DNA of 64,000 nt. Origin: JANMAT01 sp031359995. GTDB lineage: Bacteria > Actinomycetota > Acidimicrobiia > Acidimicrobiales > Ilumatobacteraceae. The position numbers were made by a program, and so were the translations under genes. The stretch spans positions 116,481-180,480 of the forward strand of contig JANMAT010000109.1 of NCBI GenBank assembly GCA_031359995.1, read 5' to 3'. The number at the start of each line of letters is the position of its first letter. The first letter of the stretch is position 1. Below, in pieces: positions 25,115 to 32,641 of the stretch. The notes beneath the pieces are model-generated. The model ran no database searches. It was not told the DNA's origin and saw only the letters and a list, made by a program, of their open reading frames with translations.

Positions 25115-25912
25115 ATGGAACTGGCCGGCAGGACATGCGTCATCACCGGTGCGGCGGGCGGGATCGGGCGGGCGCTGGCCCGTCGCTTCCACACCGCCGG
25201 CGCCAACGTGATGGTCACCGACATCGACGGCGCGGGGGCGCAGGCGGTGGCCACCGAGCTCGACGCCCGCCGTCCGGGCACGGCGATCGCCCTCGGCGGC
25301 GACGTGTGCCGAGAGGACGACATCGTCGCGGTCATCGACCGCACGCGAGCGACGTTCGGCGCCATCGACCTCTACTGGGCCAACGCCGGCGTCGGCGCGG
25401 GCACCGACCTCGAGACACCCGACGACATCTGGGAGCTGGCCTTTTCCGTGAACGTGAAGGCGCACTACCTCGCGGCGCGCCACCTGATGCCCGACTGGCT
25501 GACGCGCCGCGAGGGGTACTTCTGCTCCACCGCGTCGGCCGCAGGTCTGCTCACCCAGATCGGCTCGGCTCCCTACGCGCTCACCAAGCACGCCGCCGTG
25601 GCCTTCGCCGAGTGGCTCACCGTCACCTACGGCGACCGCGGGCTGAAGGTCAGCTGCCTGTGCCCGCAGGGGGTGAACACCAACATGCTCACGAACGGGG
25701 TGGACGCTGCCGGCGCCGCGGCGGTGCGCGCCGGCGGCGCGGTGCTGGAGCCCGACGACGTCGCCCAGGCCTGCCTGGAGGCGGTGGAAACAGACATGTT
25801 CTTGATCCTCCCCCACCCCGAGGTGCTCACCTACTGGCAGCGCAAGACGGGCGACTACGACCGCTGGATCCGCGGCATGCGCCGCCTGCAGGCCAAGGTG
25901 GCCAACGGCTGA
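25115..25912 (+). CDS. SDR-family oxidoreductase
   Basis: 265 residues, classical SDR: TGAAGGIGRALARRF (NAD(P) loop), VTDIDG, WANAGVGAG, catalytic Ser in STASAAGLLTQIGSAPYALTK (written within limits as STASAAGLL and SAPYALTKHAA) with Tyr and Lys in YALTK, then CPQGVNTNM. The C-terminal part (HPEVLTYWQRKTGDYDRWI) is a marker of actinobacterial SDRs of unknown substrate. VTDID at the end of the second strand suggests NAD rather than NADP. ATG 25115 is 7 bases after TACGAT (25102-25107), leaderless. Confidence 0.85.
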   Translation: MELAGRTCVITGAAGGIGRALARRFHTAGANVMVTDIDGAGAQAVATELDARRPGTAIALGGDVCREDDIVAVIDRTRATFGAIDLYWANAGVGAGTDLETPDDIWELAFSVNVKAHYLAARHLMPDWLTRREGYFCSTASAAGLLTQIGSAPYALTKHAAVAFAEWLTVTYGDRGLKVSCLCPQGVNTNMLTNGVDAAGAAAVRAGGAVLEPDDVAQACLEAVETDMFLILPHPEVLTYWQRKTGDYDRWIRGMRRLQAKVANG

Positions 25913-25936
25913 CCCACGCGGGCTACGGTCTGGCCC

Positions 25937-26950
25937 ATGGGGGTACGTCTCGATCCGTCCGACGAGTACATGCACGAGCTCGGCCCGGAGCCGAACTTCA
26001 ACGAGAGCATGTACATCAACTGCTTCGACCACGATCAGCTCGTGGGCGGGTGGTTCCGCATCGGCAACCGTGCCAACGAGGGCTACGCCGAGATGACGGT
26101 GTGCCTCTACCTGCCCGATGGCCGCGTCGCGTTCACGTTCAAGCGCCCGAACATCACCGACAACGACGCGTTCGACGCCGGCGGCATGCAGTGGACCATC
26201 GTGAAGCCGTTCGAGGAGCTGCGCGTCGACGACGCGGGCGGAGTCATCGTGCTCGACGACCCCACGGCCATGAGCGACCCGCGCCAGGCGTTCCGCGACA
26301 ACCCGCGCGTGCCGTGCGAGGTGCGCCTCACCTTCACGGGGCAGGGTCGCGCCTCCATGTTCGGCGGTGAACCCGACACGCCGCACGAGGCACCGGGCGA
26401 GGAGTTCGCCAAGGGCCACTACGAGCAGCTGGTCGAGGCCGCCGGCACCATCGTGGTCGGCGACGAGACCTGGGACATCCGCGGCTCGGGCCTGCGCGAC
26501 CACTCGTGGGGACCGCGGTACTGGCAGGCCCCGTGGTACTACCGCTGGCTCACCGCCAACGTGGGGCCCGACTTCGGCTTCATGGCATCACGGGTCGCCA
26601 AGCGCGACACCACCGGCACCCGCGGCGGGTTCGTGTGGGAGGACGGCCGCATCCACCTGTGCGACGACATCACGCTGTCCACCGAGTCCACCGGCTCCGA
26701 CCGCTACCACCAGGCCATCACGGCCACGTTGAGCTCTAGCCGCAGCGGGAAGGCGTGGTCGTTCACGGGCGAGGTGCTGAGCCTCATCCCGTTGCGCAAC
26801 CGCCGCACCGACCCCGACGGCAACGAGCTGTTCACTCGCATCAGCGAGGGCATGACCCGGTGGCGCATGGCCGACGGTCGCGTGGGCTACGGCATGAGCG
26901 AGTACCTCGACCAGATCGTCGACGGCGCGCCGGTGGGCCTGGCGGAGTGA
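25937..26950 (+). CDS. Uncharacterised protein, possibly AttH/CrtC lipocalin-like
   Basis: 337 residues, no signal peptide or membrane helix. It is rich in beta strands and aromatic residues: NESMYINCFDHDQLVGGWF, YAEMTVCLYLPDGRVAF, WDIRGSGLRDHSWGPRYWQA, SEGMTRWRMADGRVGYGMSE. The order of a WFRIGNR strand, a central GxGLRDHSWGPR motif and a late GYGMSEY resembles the double lipocalin-like domains of AttH/hydroxyneurosporene synthase relatives common in Acidimicrobiia and mycobacteria. Function unknown. ATG 25937 is 7 bases after TACGGT (25924-25929), leaderless. It follows the SDR gene by 24 bases. Confidence 0.6.
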   Translation: MGVRLDPSDEYMHELGPEPNFNESMYINCFDHDQLVGGWFRIGNRANEGYAEMTVCLYLPDGRVAFTFKRPNITDNDAFDAGGMQWTIVKPFEELRVDDAGGVIVLDDPTAMSDPRQAFRDNPRVPCEVRLTFTGQGRASMFGGEPDTPHEAPGEEFAKGHYEQLVEAAGTIVVGDETWDIRGSGLRDHSWGPRYWQAPWYYRWLTANVGPDFGFMASRVAKRDTTGTRGGFVWEDGRIHLCDDITLSTESTGSDRYHQAITATLSSSRSGKAWSFTGEVLSLIPLRNRRTDPDGNELFTRISEGMTRWRMADGRVGYGMSEYLDQIVDGAPVGLAE

Positions 26951-26987
26951 GCCACCGCGGGTGGGCCGCCCGGTAGCGTTGCCCACC

Positions 26988-28937
26988 ATGCAACCCTCGG
27001 ATCTCGGTGCCTACCGGTCGGTGACGAGCGTGGCGCTGTCACCCGACGGTCGCACGCTCGCCTACGTGGTGGGCGGCATCGACCTGCCCGCCAACCGCTA
27101 CCGCAGCCGCATCTGGATCGCGCCGACCGACGGTTCCGAGCCGCCCCGTCCGCTCACCGCCGGCGATCACGCCGATGGCGTGCCCACGTGGTCGCCCGAC
27201 GGCCGGCTCCTCGCCTTCACCTCCGAACAGCCGGGCGAGGAGCTCCGCGTCTCCGTGCGCATGCTCGCCGTCGACCGCGCCGGTGAGGCGATCACCTTGA
27301 CCGGTGACACCGAGACGGCGGGCAACCTGCGGTGGTCGCCCGACGGCCGCTGGTTGGCGTTCGTGCGCCGCGCCCCTACCGCCGATGCCCGCATCACCGA
27401 CCTGCGGGCCCGCCCGCCGCGCCGCATCGGACGCTTCTACGCCCGCCTCGACAACGAGGGATGGACGATCGACCGGCCCCGCCACCTGTGGGTCGTGCCC
27501 ACCGACGCGTCGCTGGCGGCGCGCGACCTCACGCCGGGCGAGCACGAGTTCGACGGCGCCGATTGGCTGCCCGACAGCACCGGCCTGGTCTGCGCGGCCG
27601 CCACCCACGACACGTGGGACCTCGACCTGCAGTCGCACCTGCACCTGGTGCCGCTGCACGGCGAGCCTCGCCCGCTCACCACCGGCGCGATCCGCGTCGG
27701 CGACCCGTGCGTGTCGCCCGACGGCACCCAGGTCGCCTTCACCGGCGGCGAGGACCCCGACGTCGACCCGCAGAACGGGCGCCTCGGCCTGCTCGACCTG
27801 GCCACGGGCGAGCGGCGCTGGCTCGACACCGGCCTCGACCGCACCTGGTCGCCGTACCCGAGCCCGGGCCGGCCCCGCTGGGCCGACGACGGCCACCTGG
27901 TGGCCGCGGTCGAGGATCGAGGCGGTGTGCACCTCTACCTCGTGCCGGTCGCCGGCGGCGCCATCGAACCCCTCGTCGCCGGGTCCCGCGCCGTGGCCGC
28001 CTTCGACGCGGCCGGTGGCGTGCTCGCCCTCGCCGCCGGCACCGCCCACGAACCGAACGAGGCGTTCGTGGTGCGCGCCGGCCTCGAGCGCCGGGTCTCC
28101 GAGGCCACTGCGTCGTTCCGCGCCCAGGCCCGGCCCATCGCCCCCGTGTCGCTCACCGCCGGTGACCACGAGATCGACGTGTGGGTGTTCCTGCCCGAGG
28201 GGTACGACGCTTCGGGCACCGCCCGCTACCCGATGCTGGTGAACATCCATGGCGGACCCTTCACCCAGTTCGGCCACCGCTTCTTCGACGAGGCCCAGGT
28301 GCAGGCGGGAGCCGGCTACGTGGTGGTGCTGTCGAACCCGCGCGGCGGGTCGGGGCGCGAGACCGCGTGGGGTCGCGCCATCGCCGGCGCCAAGAGCCGC
28401 ATCCTGCCCGGCACCGGCTGGGGCAGCGTCGACGCCGACGACATCCACACCGTGGTCGACACCGTGCTGGCGCGCTACCCCGCGATCGACCCCGCCCGCA
28501 TCGGGGTGATCGGCGGCAGCTACGGGGGCTACCTCACGAGCTGGCTCGTCGGCCACAGCGACCGCTTCGCCGCCGCCGTGTCGGAGCGCTCGGTGAACAA
28601 CATGCTCACACTCGAGTGGACGAGCGACATCGCCACCGCGTTCCGCACCGAGCTGGGCGTGACCCACCTGGACGACCCCCAGGAGTACCTGCGCATGTCG
28701 CCCATCTCCTACGTGCGCGACATGAACACCCCCGTGCTGATCCTGCACTCCGAAGACGACCTGCGCTGCCCCATCTCGCAGGCCGAGGAGCTGTTCGTGG
28801 CCCTGCGCCTGCTGGGCAAGCCGGTCGAGTTCCTGCGCTTCCCCGGCGAGGGCCACGAGCTCACGCGCTCGGGTTCGCCGTGCCACCGCGTGCAGCGTTT
28901 CGAGGCGATCCTCGAGTACTTCGGTCGCCACCTCTAG
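26988..28937 (+). CDS. S9-family prolyl oligopeptidase-like peptidase
   Basis: 649 residues. Residues 1-380 form a WD40-like beta propeller (repeats of SPDGRTLAYV, SPDGRLLAFTSEQ, SPDGRWLAFVRR). Residues 390-649 are an alpha/beta hydrolase with Ser511 in GGSYGGY, Asp 590/591 in HSEDDLRCP and His623 in GEGHEL. There is no signal peptide, so it is a cytoplasmic acylaminoacyl-peptidase or dipeptidyl-peptidase type enzyme. ATG 26988 lies 8 bases after TAGCGT (26974-26979), leaderless; an in-frame upstream ATG at 26961 falls before the promoter and is rejected. Confidence 0.88.
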   Translation: MQPSDLGAYRSVTSVALSPDGRTLAYVVGGIDLPANRYRSRIWIAPTDGSEPPRPLTAGDHADGVPTWSPDGRLLAFTSEQPGEELRVSVRMLAVDRAGEAITLTGDTETAGNLRWSPDGRWLAFVRRAPTADARITDLRARPPRRIGRFYARLDNEGWTIDRPRHLWVVPTDASLAARDLTPGEHEFDGADWLPDSTGLVCAAATHDTWDLDLQSHLHLVPLHGEPRPLTTGAIRVGDPCVSPDGTQVAFTGGEDPDVDPQNGRLGLLDLATGERRWLDTGLDRTWSPYPSPGRPRWADDGHLVAAVEDRGGVHLYLVPVAGGAIEPLVAGSRAVAAFDAAGGVLALAAGTAHEPNEAFVVRAGLERRVSEATASFRAQARPIAPVSLTAGDHEIDVWVFLPEGYDASGTARYPMLVNIHGGPFTQFGHRFFDEAQVQAGAGYVVVLSNPRGGSGRETAWGRAIAGAKSRILPGTGWGSVDADDIHTVVDTVLARYPAIDPARIGVIGGSYGGYLTSWLVGHSDRFAAAVSERSVNNMLTLEWTSDIATAFRTELGVTHLDDPQEYLRMSPISYVRDMNTPVLILHSEDDLRCPISQAEELFVALRLLGKPVEFLRFPGEGHELTRSGSPCHRVQRFEAILEYFGRHL

Positions 28938-28955
28938 CGGTGCCAGACTCGCGCC

Positions 28956-29702
28956 GTGACGACTGATCTGGTGCGCCTCGAGCGCGACGGCGACGTGTTC
29001 GTGCTGACGATGACCGCGGGCGAGAACCGGTGGACGACCACGTTCACCCGCGCCCTCGCGGCCGCCCTCGACGAGGTCGAGGCCTCGACCGGCCCGGCCG
29101 CGCTGGTGACGGCGTCGGCCGATCCGAAGTTCTTCTCCAACGGTCTCGATCTCGAGTGGGTGATGGGCGCGGGCGAGCACCCTGGTGGCGACCGGCGGGT
29201 GTTCGGCATCGAGACCATGGCCGTGTTCTCGCGCGTCATCACGTTCCCGATCCCCACGGTGTGCGCCATCGGCGGCCACGCCTTCGGTGCCGGGTTCATG
29301 ATCGCCCTGTGCCACGACGTGCGCGTGATGCGCCGCGACCGCGGCTACCTGTGCGCCAACGAGATGGAGATCGGCATCGCCATCCCCGACCCCGAGCTGG
29401 CCCTGTTCCGTCACAAGATGCCGATGTCGGCGTTCTACGAGACCGTGCAGCTCGCTCGGCGGTGGACGGCGCCCGACGCCGCCGCAGTGGGCATCGTGCA
29501 GCACACGGTCGACGCCGACGCGGTGCTGGCCACCGCCGTCGAACGGGCCCGCCGGCTCACGCCGCTGGCCCGTGACCGGGCCGTGTTCCAGGGCCAGAAA
29601 GAACGCATCTACGGTGAGCGCGCCGCCTTGAACCACGAGCACGGCGCGGCCTTCATGCTGCGTCACGCCACCGACTTCGGCGTGACCGAGCGGCTCCACT
29701 GA
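28956..29702 (+). CDS. Enoyl-CoA delta-isomerase-like crotonase
   Basis: 248 residues. The order ENRWTTTFTRAL, FFSNGLDLEWV (oxyanion hole), GHAFGAGFMIALCHDVRVMR and CANEMEIGIAI matches the ECI1-like crotonases of plants and actinobacteria. The Glu of NEMEIG can serve as the single acid/base, so delta3-delta2-enoyl-CoA isomerisation is more likely than hydration. GTG 28956 lies 6 bases after CAGACT (28944-28949). Its stop shares a base with the next start (TGATG, 29700-29704), so the F420-type enzyme downstream is coupled to it. Confidence 0.8.
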   Translation: MTTDLVRLERDGDVFVLTMTAGENRWTTTFTRALAAALDEVEASTGPAALVTASADPKFFSNGLDLEWVMGAGEHPGGDRRVFGIETMAVFSRVITFPIPTVCAIGGHAFGAGFMIALCHDVRVMRRDRGYLCANEMEIGIAIPDPELALFRHKMPMSAFYETVQLARRWTAPDAAAVGIVQHTVDADAVLATAVERARRLTPLARDRAVFQGQKERIYGERAALNHEHGAAFMLRHATDFGVTERLH

Positions 29703-30661
29703 TGGGCGCGCCCGAGCGTTCCGGCCCTCGGCGCGGCGACCGCTTCGGCATCCGCTGGGGTCTGGCCGGCGGCACCCAGCTGCGCACCATCGCCGAGGTC
29801 CGCGAGCATGCCCGCTACGCCGACACCGCCGGCTTCGACGGCTTCTGGGTGTCGCACGCCATGGCGGTGGACCCCGTGGTAGCCCTCGCTGCGGTCGCCG
29901 ACGACGCGCCCGGACTCGGCGAGGCGGGCACGTCGGTGGTGCCGCTCTACGGCCGCCACCCGATGGGCCTGGCCCAAGCCGCCCGCACCGCCCAGACGGC
30001 GTGGAACGGCCGGTTCACGCTCGGCGTGGGGCCGTCGCACCGGATGCTGGCCGAAGGGGTGCTCGGCTTGTCGTGGGACCATCCGCTGGCGTTCACGCGT
30101 GAGTTCCTGGCCGGCCTGCAACCGCTGCTGGCCGGCCAGCCGGCCGACGCGACCGGTACGCAGCTCACGACCCGCGCCGCGCTCGACATCACCGCCGCAC
30201 CCACCCCGGTGCTGCTCGCTGCGCTCGGACCCCGCATGCTCGAGCTGGCCGCCCGGGCGGCCGACGGCACCACGGTGGGCCAGTGCGGGCCGAAGACGAT
30301 CGCCTCGTGCATCCGGCCGGTGCTCGACGCCGCCGCCGAAGCCGCCGGCCGGCCCGGGCCGCTGCGGGTCATGGCGCTGGTGCGCATCTGCGTGACCGAC
30401 GATCCGGCGCCGGCCTACGCCCTGGCCCAGCAGATCGGGGCGGTCTACAAGGTGCTCCCGTCCTACGCCGCGGTGCTGGCGCGCGAGGGCCTCACCGAGC
30501 CGGCCGACCTCTTCCTCATCGGCTCATGGGACCACGTGGCCGAGGGGCTCGCCGCCTACGCCGCCGCGGGTGCCACCGACCTGCGCATCGAGGTGTGCGC
30601 CCCCGACGTCGGCACGCGTGACGCCACCCGCGCCGCCCTGGCCGCCCACCTCACGGCCTGA
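29702..30661 (+). CDS. LLM-class F420-dependent oxidoreductase
   Basis: 319 residues of the luciferase-like TIM barrel: ARYADTAGFDGFWVSHAMAV, LGEAGTSVVPLYGRHPMGLAQAA (in the central region), GRFTLGVGPSH, and PVLLAALGPRMLELAARAADG. The TIGR03564-like pattern LGVGPSHR is common among actinobacterial F420 enzymes. Overlap with the isomerase gene (TGATG) suggests one acyl-CoA or terpenoid-type pathway, but the substrate is unknown. It differs strongly from the other LLM protein at 1135-2187. Confidence 0.82.
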   Translation: MGAPERSGPRRGDRFGIRWGLAGGTQLRTIAEVREHARYADTAGFDGFWVSHAMAVDPVVALAAVADDAPGLGEAGTSVVPLYGRHPMGLAQAARTAQTAWNGRFTLGVGPSHRMLAEGVLGLSWDHPLAFTREFLAGLQPLLAGQPADATGTQLTTRAALDITAAPTPVLLAALGPRMLELAARAADGTTVGQCGPKTIASCIRPVLDAAAEAAGRPGPLRVMALVRICVTDDPAPAYALAQQIGAVYKVLPSYAAVLAREGLTEPADLFLIGSWDHVAEGLAAYAAAGATDLRIEVCAPDVGTRDATRAALAAHLTA

Positions 30662-30665
30662 GCCG

Positions 30666-31439
30666 TCAGCCTTCCTCGATCCAGCCGTCGATGAGCTTGC
30701 GGGCGATCGAGATGCGCGGCGGGATGTTGGGCAGCGCGTCGCGGGTGTACCACGCCGCCTCGGCGATCTCGGTCGGGTCAGGTGCGATCTCACCACCCGT
30801 CCACGTGGCGCGAAAGCCGAGCATGAGCGAGTGCGGGAACGGCCAGGGCTGGCTGCTCTGGTACGCGATGTCGGTGACGCCCACGCCGACCTCCTCCAAC
30901 ACCTCACGCGCCAGCGCCTCCTCGAGCGACTCGCCCGGCTCCACGAACCCGGCCAGGCACGAGAACATGGGGCCGCGGAACTGCACGCCGCGGGCGAGCA
31001 GGGCCTCCTCGCCGCCGTTGCGGGTCACCAGCGTGATGATGGCCGGCGCCAGGCGCGGGTAGGCCGGCAGCTTGCACCCCGGGCACATCATGGACCGGTC
31101 GTTGGCGGACGGCTCGGTCGGCTGCCCGCAGCGGCCGCAGAACCGGTGGTTGCGGGCCCAGTCGACGATCTGGACGGCCCGGCCGCCCATGACCCACTCG
31201 GGCTCGCTCATGCGGCCGAACAGCGAGTACAGATCGAGGAAGCCGCCGTCGTCGGGCATCTTCTCGTCGATCTCCTCGGCCCAGCAGGCATGGCCATCGA
31301 GCTCGCCGAGGAAGTGGGCGACACCGCCCATCAACGGCTCCTCGCCCACCAGCACCTTGCCGGCACGAACGCTGAACCAGCGGGCCGGGGCGCTGCGGTG
31401 ATCATCGGTCGGGAACGTGAGCGGGTTGAACGATGGCAC
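30666..31439 (-). CDS. nudC: NAD(+) diphosphatase / decapping Nudix hydrolase
   Basis: 257 residues. Zinc ribbon cysteines 101, 104, 119 and 122 (CGRC, CPGC), the Nudix box GFVEPGESLEEALAREVLEE (164-183, with VGV) and the NudC hallmark SQPWPFPHS (196-204) are all present. The enzyme cleaves NADH/NAD to nicotinamide mononucleotide and AMP and can remove NAD caps from RNA. GTG 31439 lies 7 bases after TACGGT (complement of 31447-31452), leaderless; that hexamer shares two bases with the promoter of the divergent thiolase. Its 3' end is 5 bases from the convergent oxidoreductase. Confidence 0.92.
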   Translation of the reverse strand: MPSFNPLTFPTDDHRSAPARWFSVRAGKVLVGEEPLMGGVAHFLGELDGHACWAEEIDEKMPDDGGFLDLYSLFGRMSEPEWVMGGRAVQIVDWARNHRFCGRCGQPTEPSANDRSMMCPGCKLPAYPRLAPAIITLVTRNGGEEALLARGVQFRGPMFSCLAGFVEPGESLEEALAREVLEEVGVGVTDIAYQSSQPWPFPHSLMLGFRATWTGGEIAPDPTEIAEAAWYTRDALPNIPPRISIARKLIDGWIEEG

Positions 31440-31446
31440 GCCCCGC

Positions 31447-31456
31447 ACCGTAACCT
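31447..31456. promoter_or_regulatory. Overlapping bidirectional -10 elements
   Basis: On the minus strand TACGGT (31452-31447) lies 7 bases before the nudC-like GTG 31439. On the plus strand TAACCT (31451-31456) lies 6 bases before the thiolase ATG 31463. The two hexamers share the TA at 31451-31452, so one promoter core probably fires in both directions, with starts about 24 bases apart. Confidence 0.6.
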
Positions 31457-31462
31457 TCCGCC

Positions 31463-32641
31463 ATGGGAAACGTCGTCATCGTCGAAGCCGTCCGCACCCC
31501 GATCGGTCGTCGCGGAGGTGGTCTCTCCACGGTTCATCCCGCTGATCTCCTGGGCAACCCGCTGAGGGCGGTCATCGAGCGCTCGGGCATCGACCCGAGC
31601 GAGGTCGGCCAGGTCATCGGCGGCTGCGTGTCCCAGGTGGGCGAGCAGAGCTTCAACATCACGCGCACGGGCTGGCTGGCCGCCGGCCTGCCCCAGAACG
31701 TCGCCGCCACCACGGTCGACACCCAGTGCGGCTCCAGCCAGCAGGCGACCGGCCTGGCCACCGCTCTCGTGGCCGCCGGCGTCGTCGACGTGGCCGTCGC
31801 CTGCGGCGTCGAGATCATGAGCCGCATCCCCATCGGCATCAACTCGTCGAAGAAGCTCGGCCTCGGCGTGCCGATCCCGAAGCCCTACTTCGACCGGTAC
31901 GAGTTCACCTCGCAGTTCGAGGGCGCCGAGCGCATCGCCGACAAGTGGAACATCACGCGTGACGACACCGACGCGTTCGGTCTGCGCAGCCAGCAGCTCG
32001 CCGCCCGGGCTTGGGCCGAGGGCCGCTTCGACGGTCAGTTCGTCACCATCGACGCCCCCGACGTCGACGCAGAGGGCAAGCCCACCGGCAGCACCCACAC
32101 CGTGGCGCGCGACGAGGGCATGCGCGAGAGCACGCTCGAGAAGCTGGCGTCGTTGAAGCCGGTCGGCCGCGAGAACGGCGTGCACACGGCGGGCAACTCG
32201 TCGCAGATCTCCGACGGCTCGGCCGCTCTGCTGCTCATGAGCGAGGAGAAGGCCGCCGCCCTGGGGCTCACGCCGAAGGCCCGCATCGTCGACACCTGCC
32301 TCGTCGGCGTCGACCCCGTGCTCATGCTCACCGGTCCGATCGATGCCACCCGGAAGATGCTGGCCCGCACCGGCCTCACGATCGACGAGATCGACACCTT
32401 CGAGATCAACGAGGCGTTCGCCTCGGTGGTGCTGGCGTGGCAGAAGGAAGTCGGCGCCGACCCGGCCAAGGTCAACCCGAACGGCGGGGCCATCGCCCTC
32501 GGTCACCCGCTCGGCGCCACCGGCGCGTTCCTGCTCACCAAGGCGCTCTACGAGCTCGAGCGCACCGGTGGCCGCTACGGTCTCGTGTCCATGTGCTGCG
32601 GTGGCGGACTCGGCACCGGCACCATCATCGAGCGGCTGTAG
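31463..32641 (+). CDS. Thiolase, FadA5-like (steroid 3-ketoacyl-CoA thiolase type)
   Basis: 392 residues. Nucleophile Cys89 in TTVDTQCGSSQQA, His348 in NGGAIALGHPLG and the proton-relay Cys378/379 in SMCCGGGLGTG. The N-terminus (VIVEAVRTPIGRRGG), VIGGCVSQVGEQSFNITR and GVHTAGNSSQISDGSAA closely follow mycobacterial FadA5, which removes acetyl-CoA from the cholesterol side chain. General acetyl-CoA acetyltransferase activity is also possible. ATG 31463 is 6 bases after TAACCT. Its last 17 bases overlap the stop region of the opposite-strand kinase gene. Confidence 0.85.
   Translation: MGNVVIVEAVRTPIGRRGGGLSTVHPADLLGNPLRAVIERSGIDPSEVGQVIGGCVSQVGEQSFNITRTGWLAAGLPQNVAATTVDTQCGSSQQATGLATALVAAGVVDVAVACGVEIMSRIPIGINSSKKLGLGVPIPKPYFDRYEFTSQFEGAERIADKWNITRDDTDAFGLRSQQLAARAWAEGRFDGQFVTIDAPDVDAEGKPTGSTHTVARDEGMRESTLEKLASLKPVGRENGVHTAGNSSQISDGSAALLLMSEEKAAALGLTPKARIVDTCLVGVDPVLMLTGPIDATRKMLARTGLTIDEIDTFEINEAFASVVLAWQKEVGADPAKVNPNGGAIALGHPLGATGAFLLTKALYELERTGGRYGLVSMCCGGGLGTGTIIERL

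Noticed and set aside
27039..29699. A minus-strand open frame of 886 codons antisense to the S9 peptidase and isomerase
   Set aside because: Low-complexity composition (Gly, Arg, Val, His), no motif and no promoter signal; it mirrors codon third positions of the real genes.
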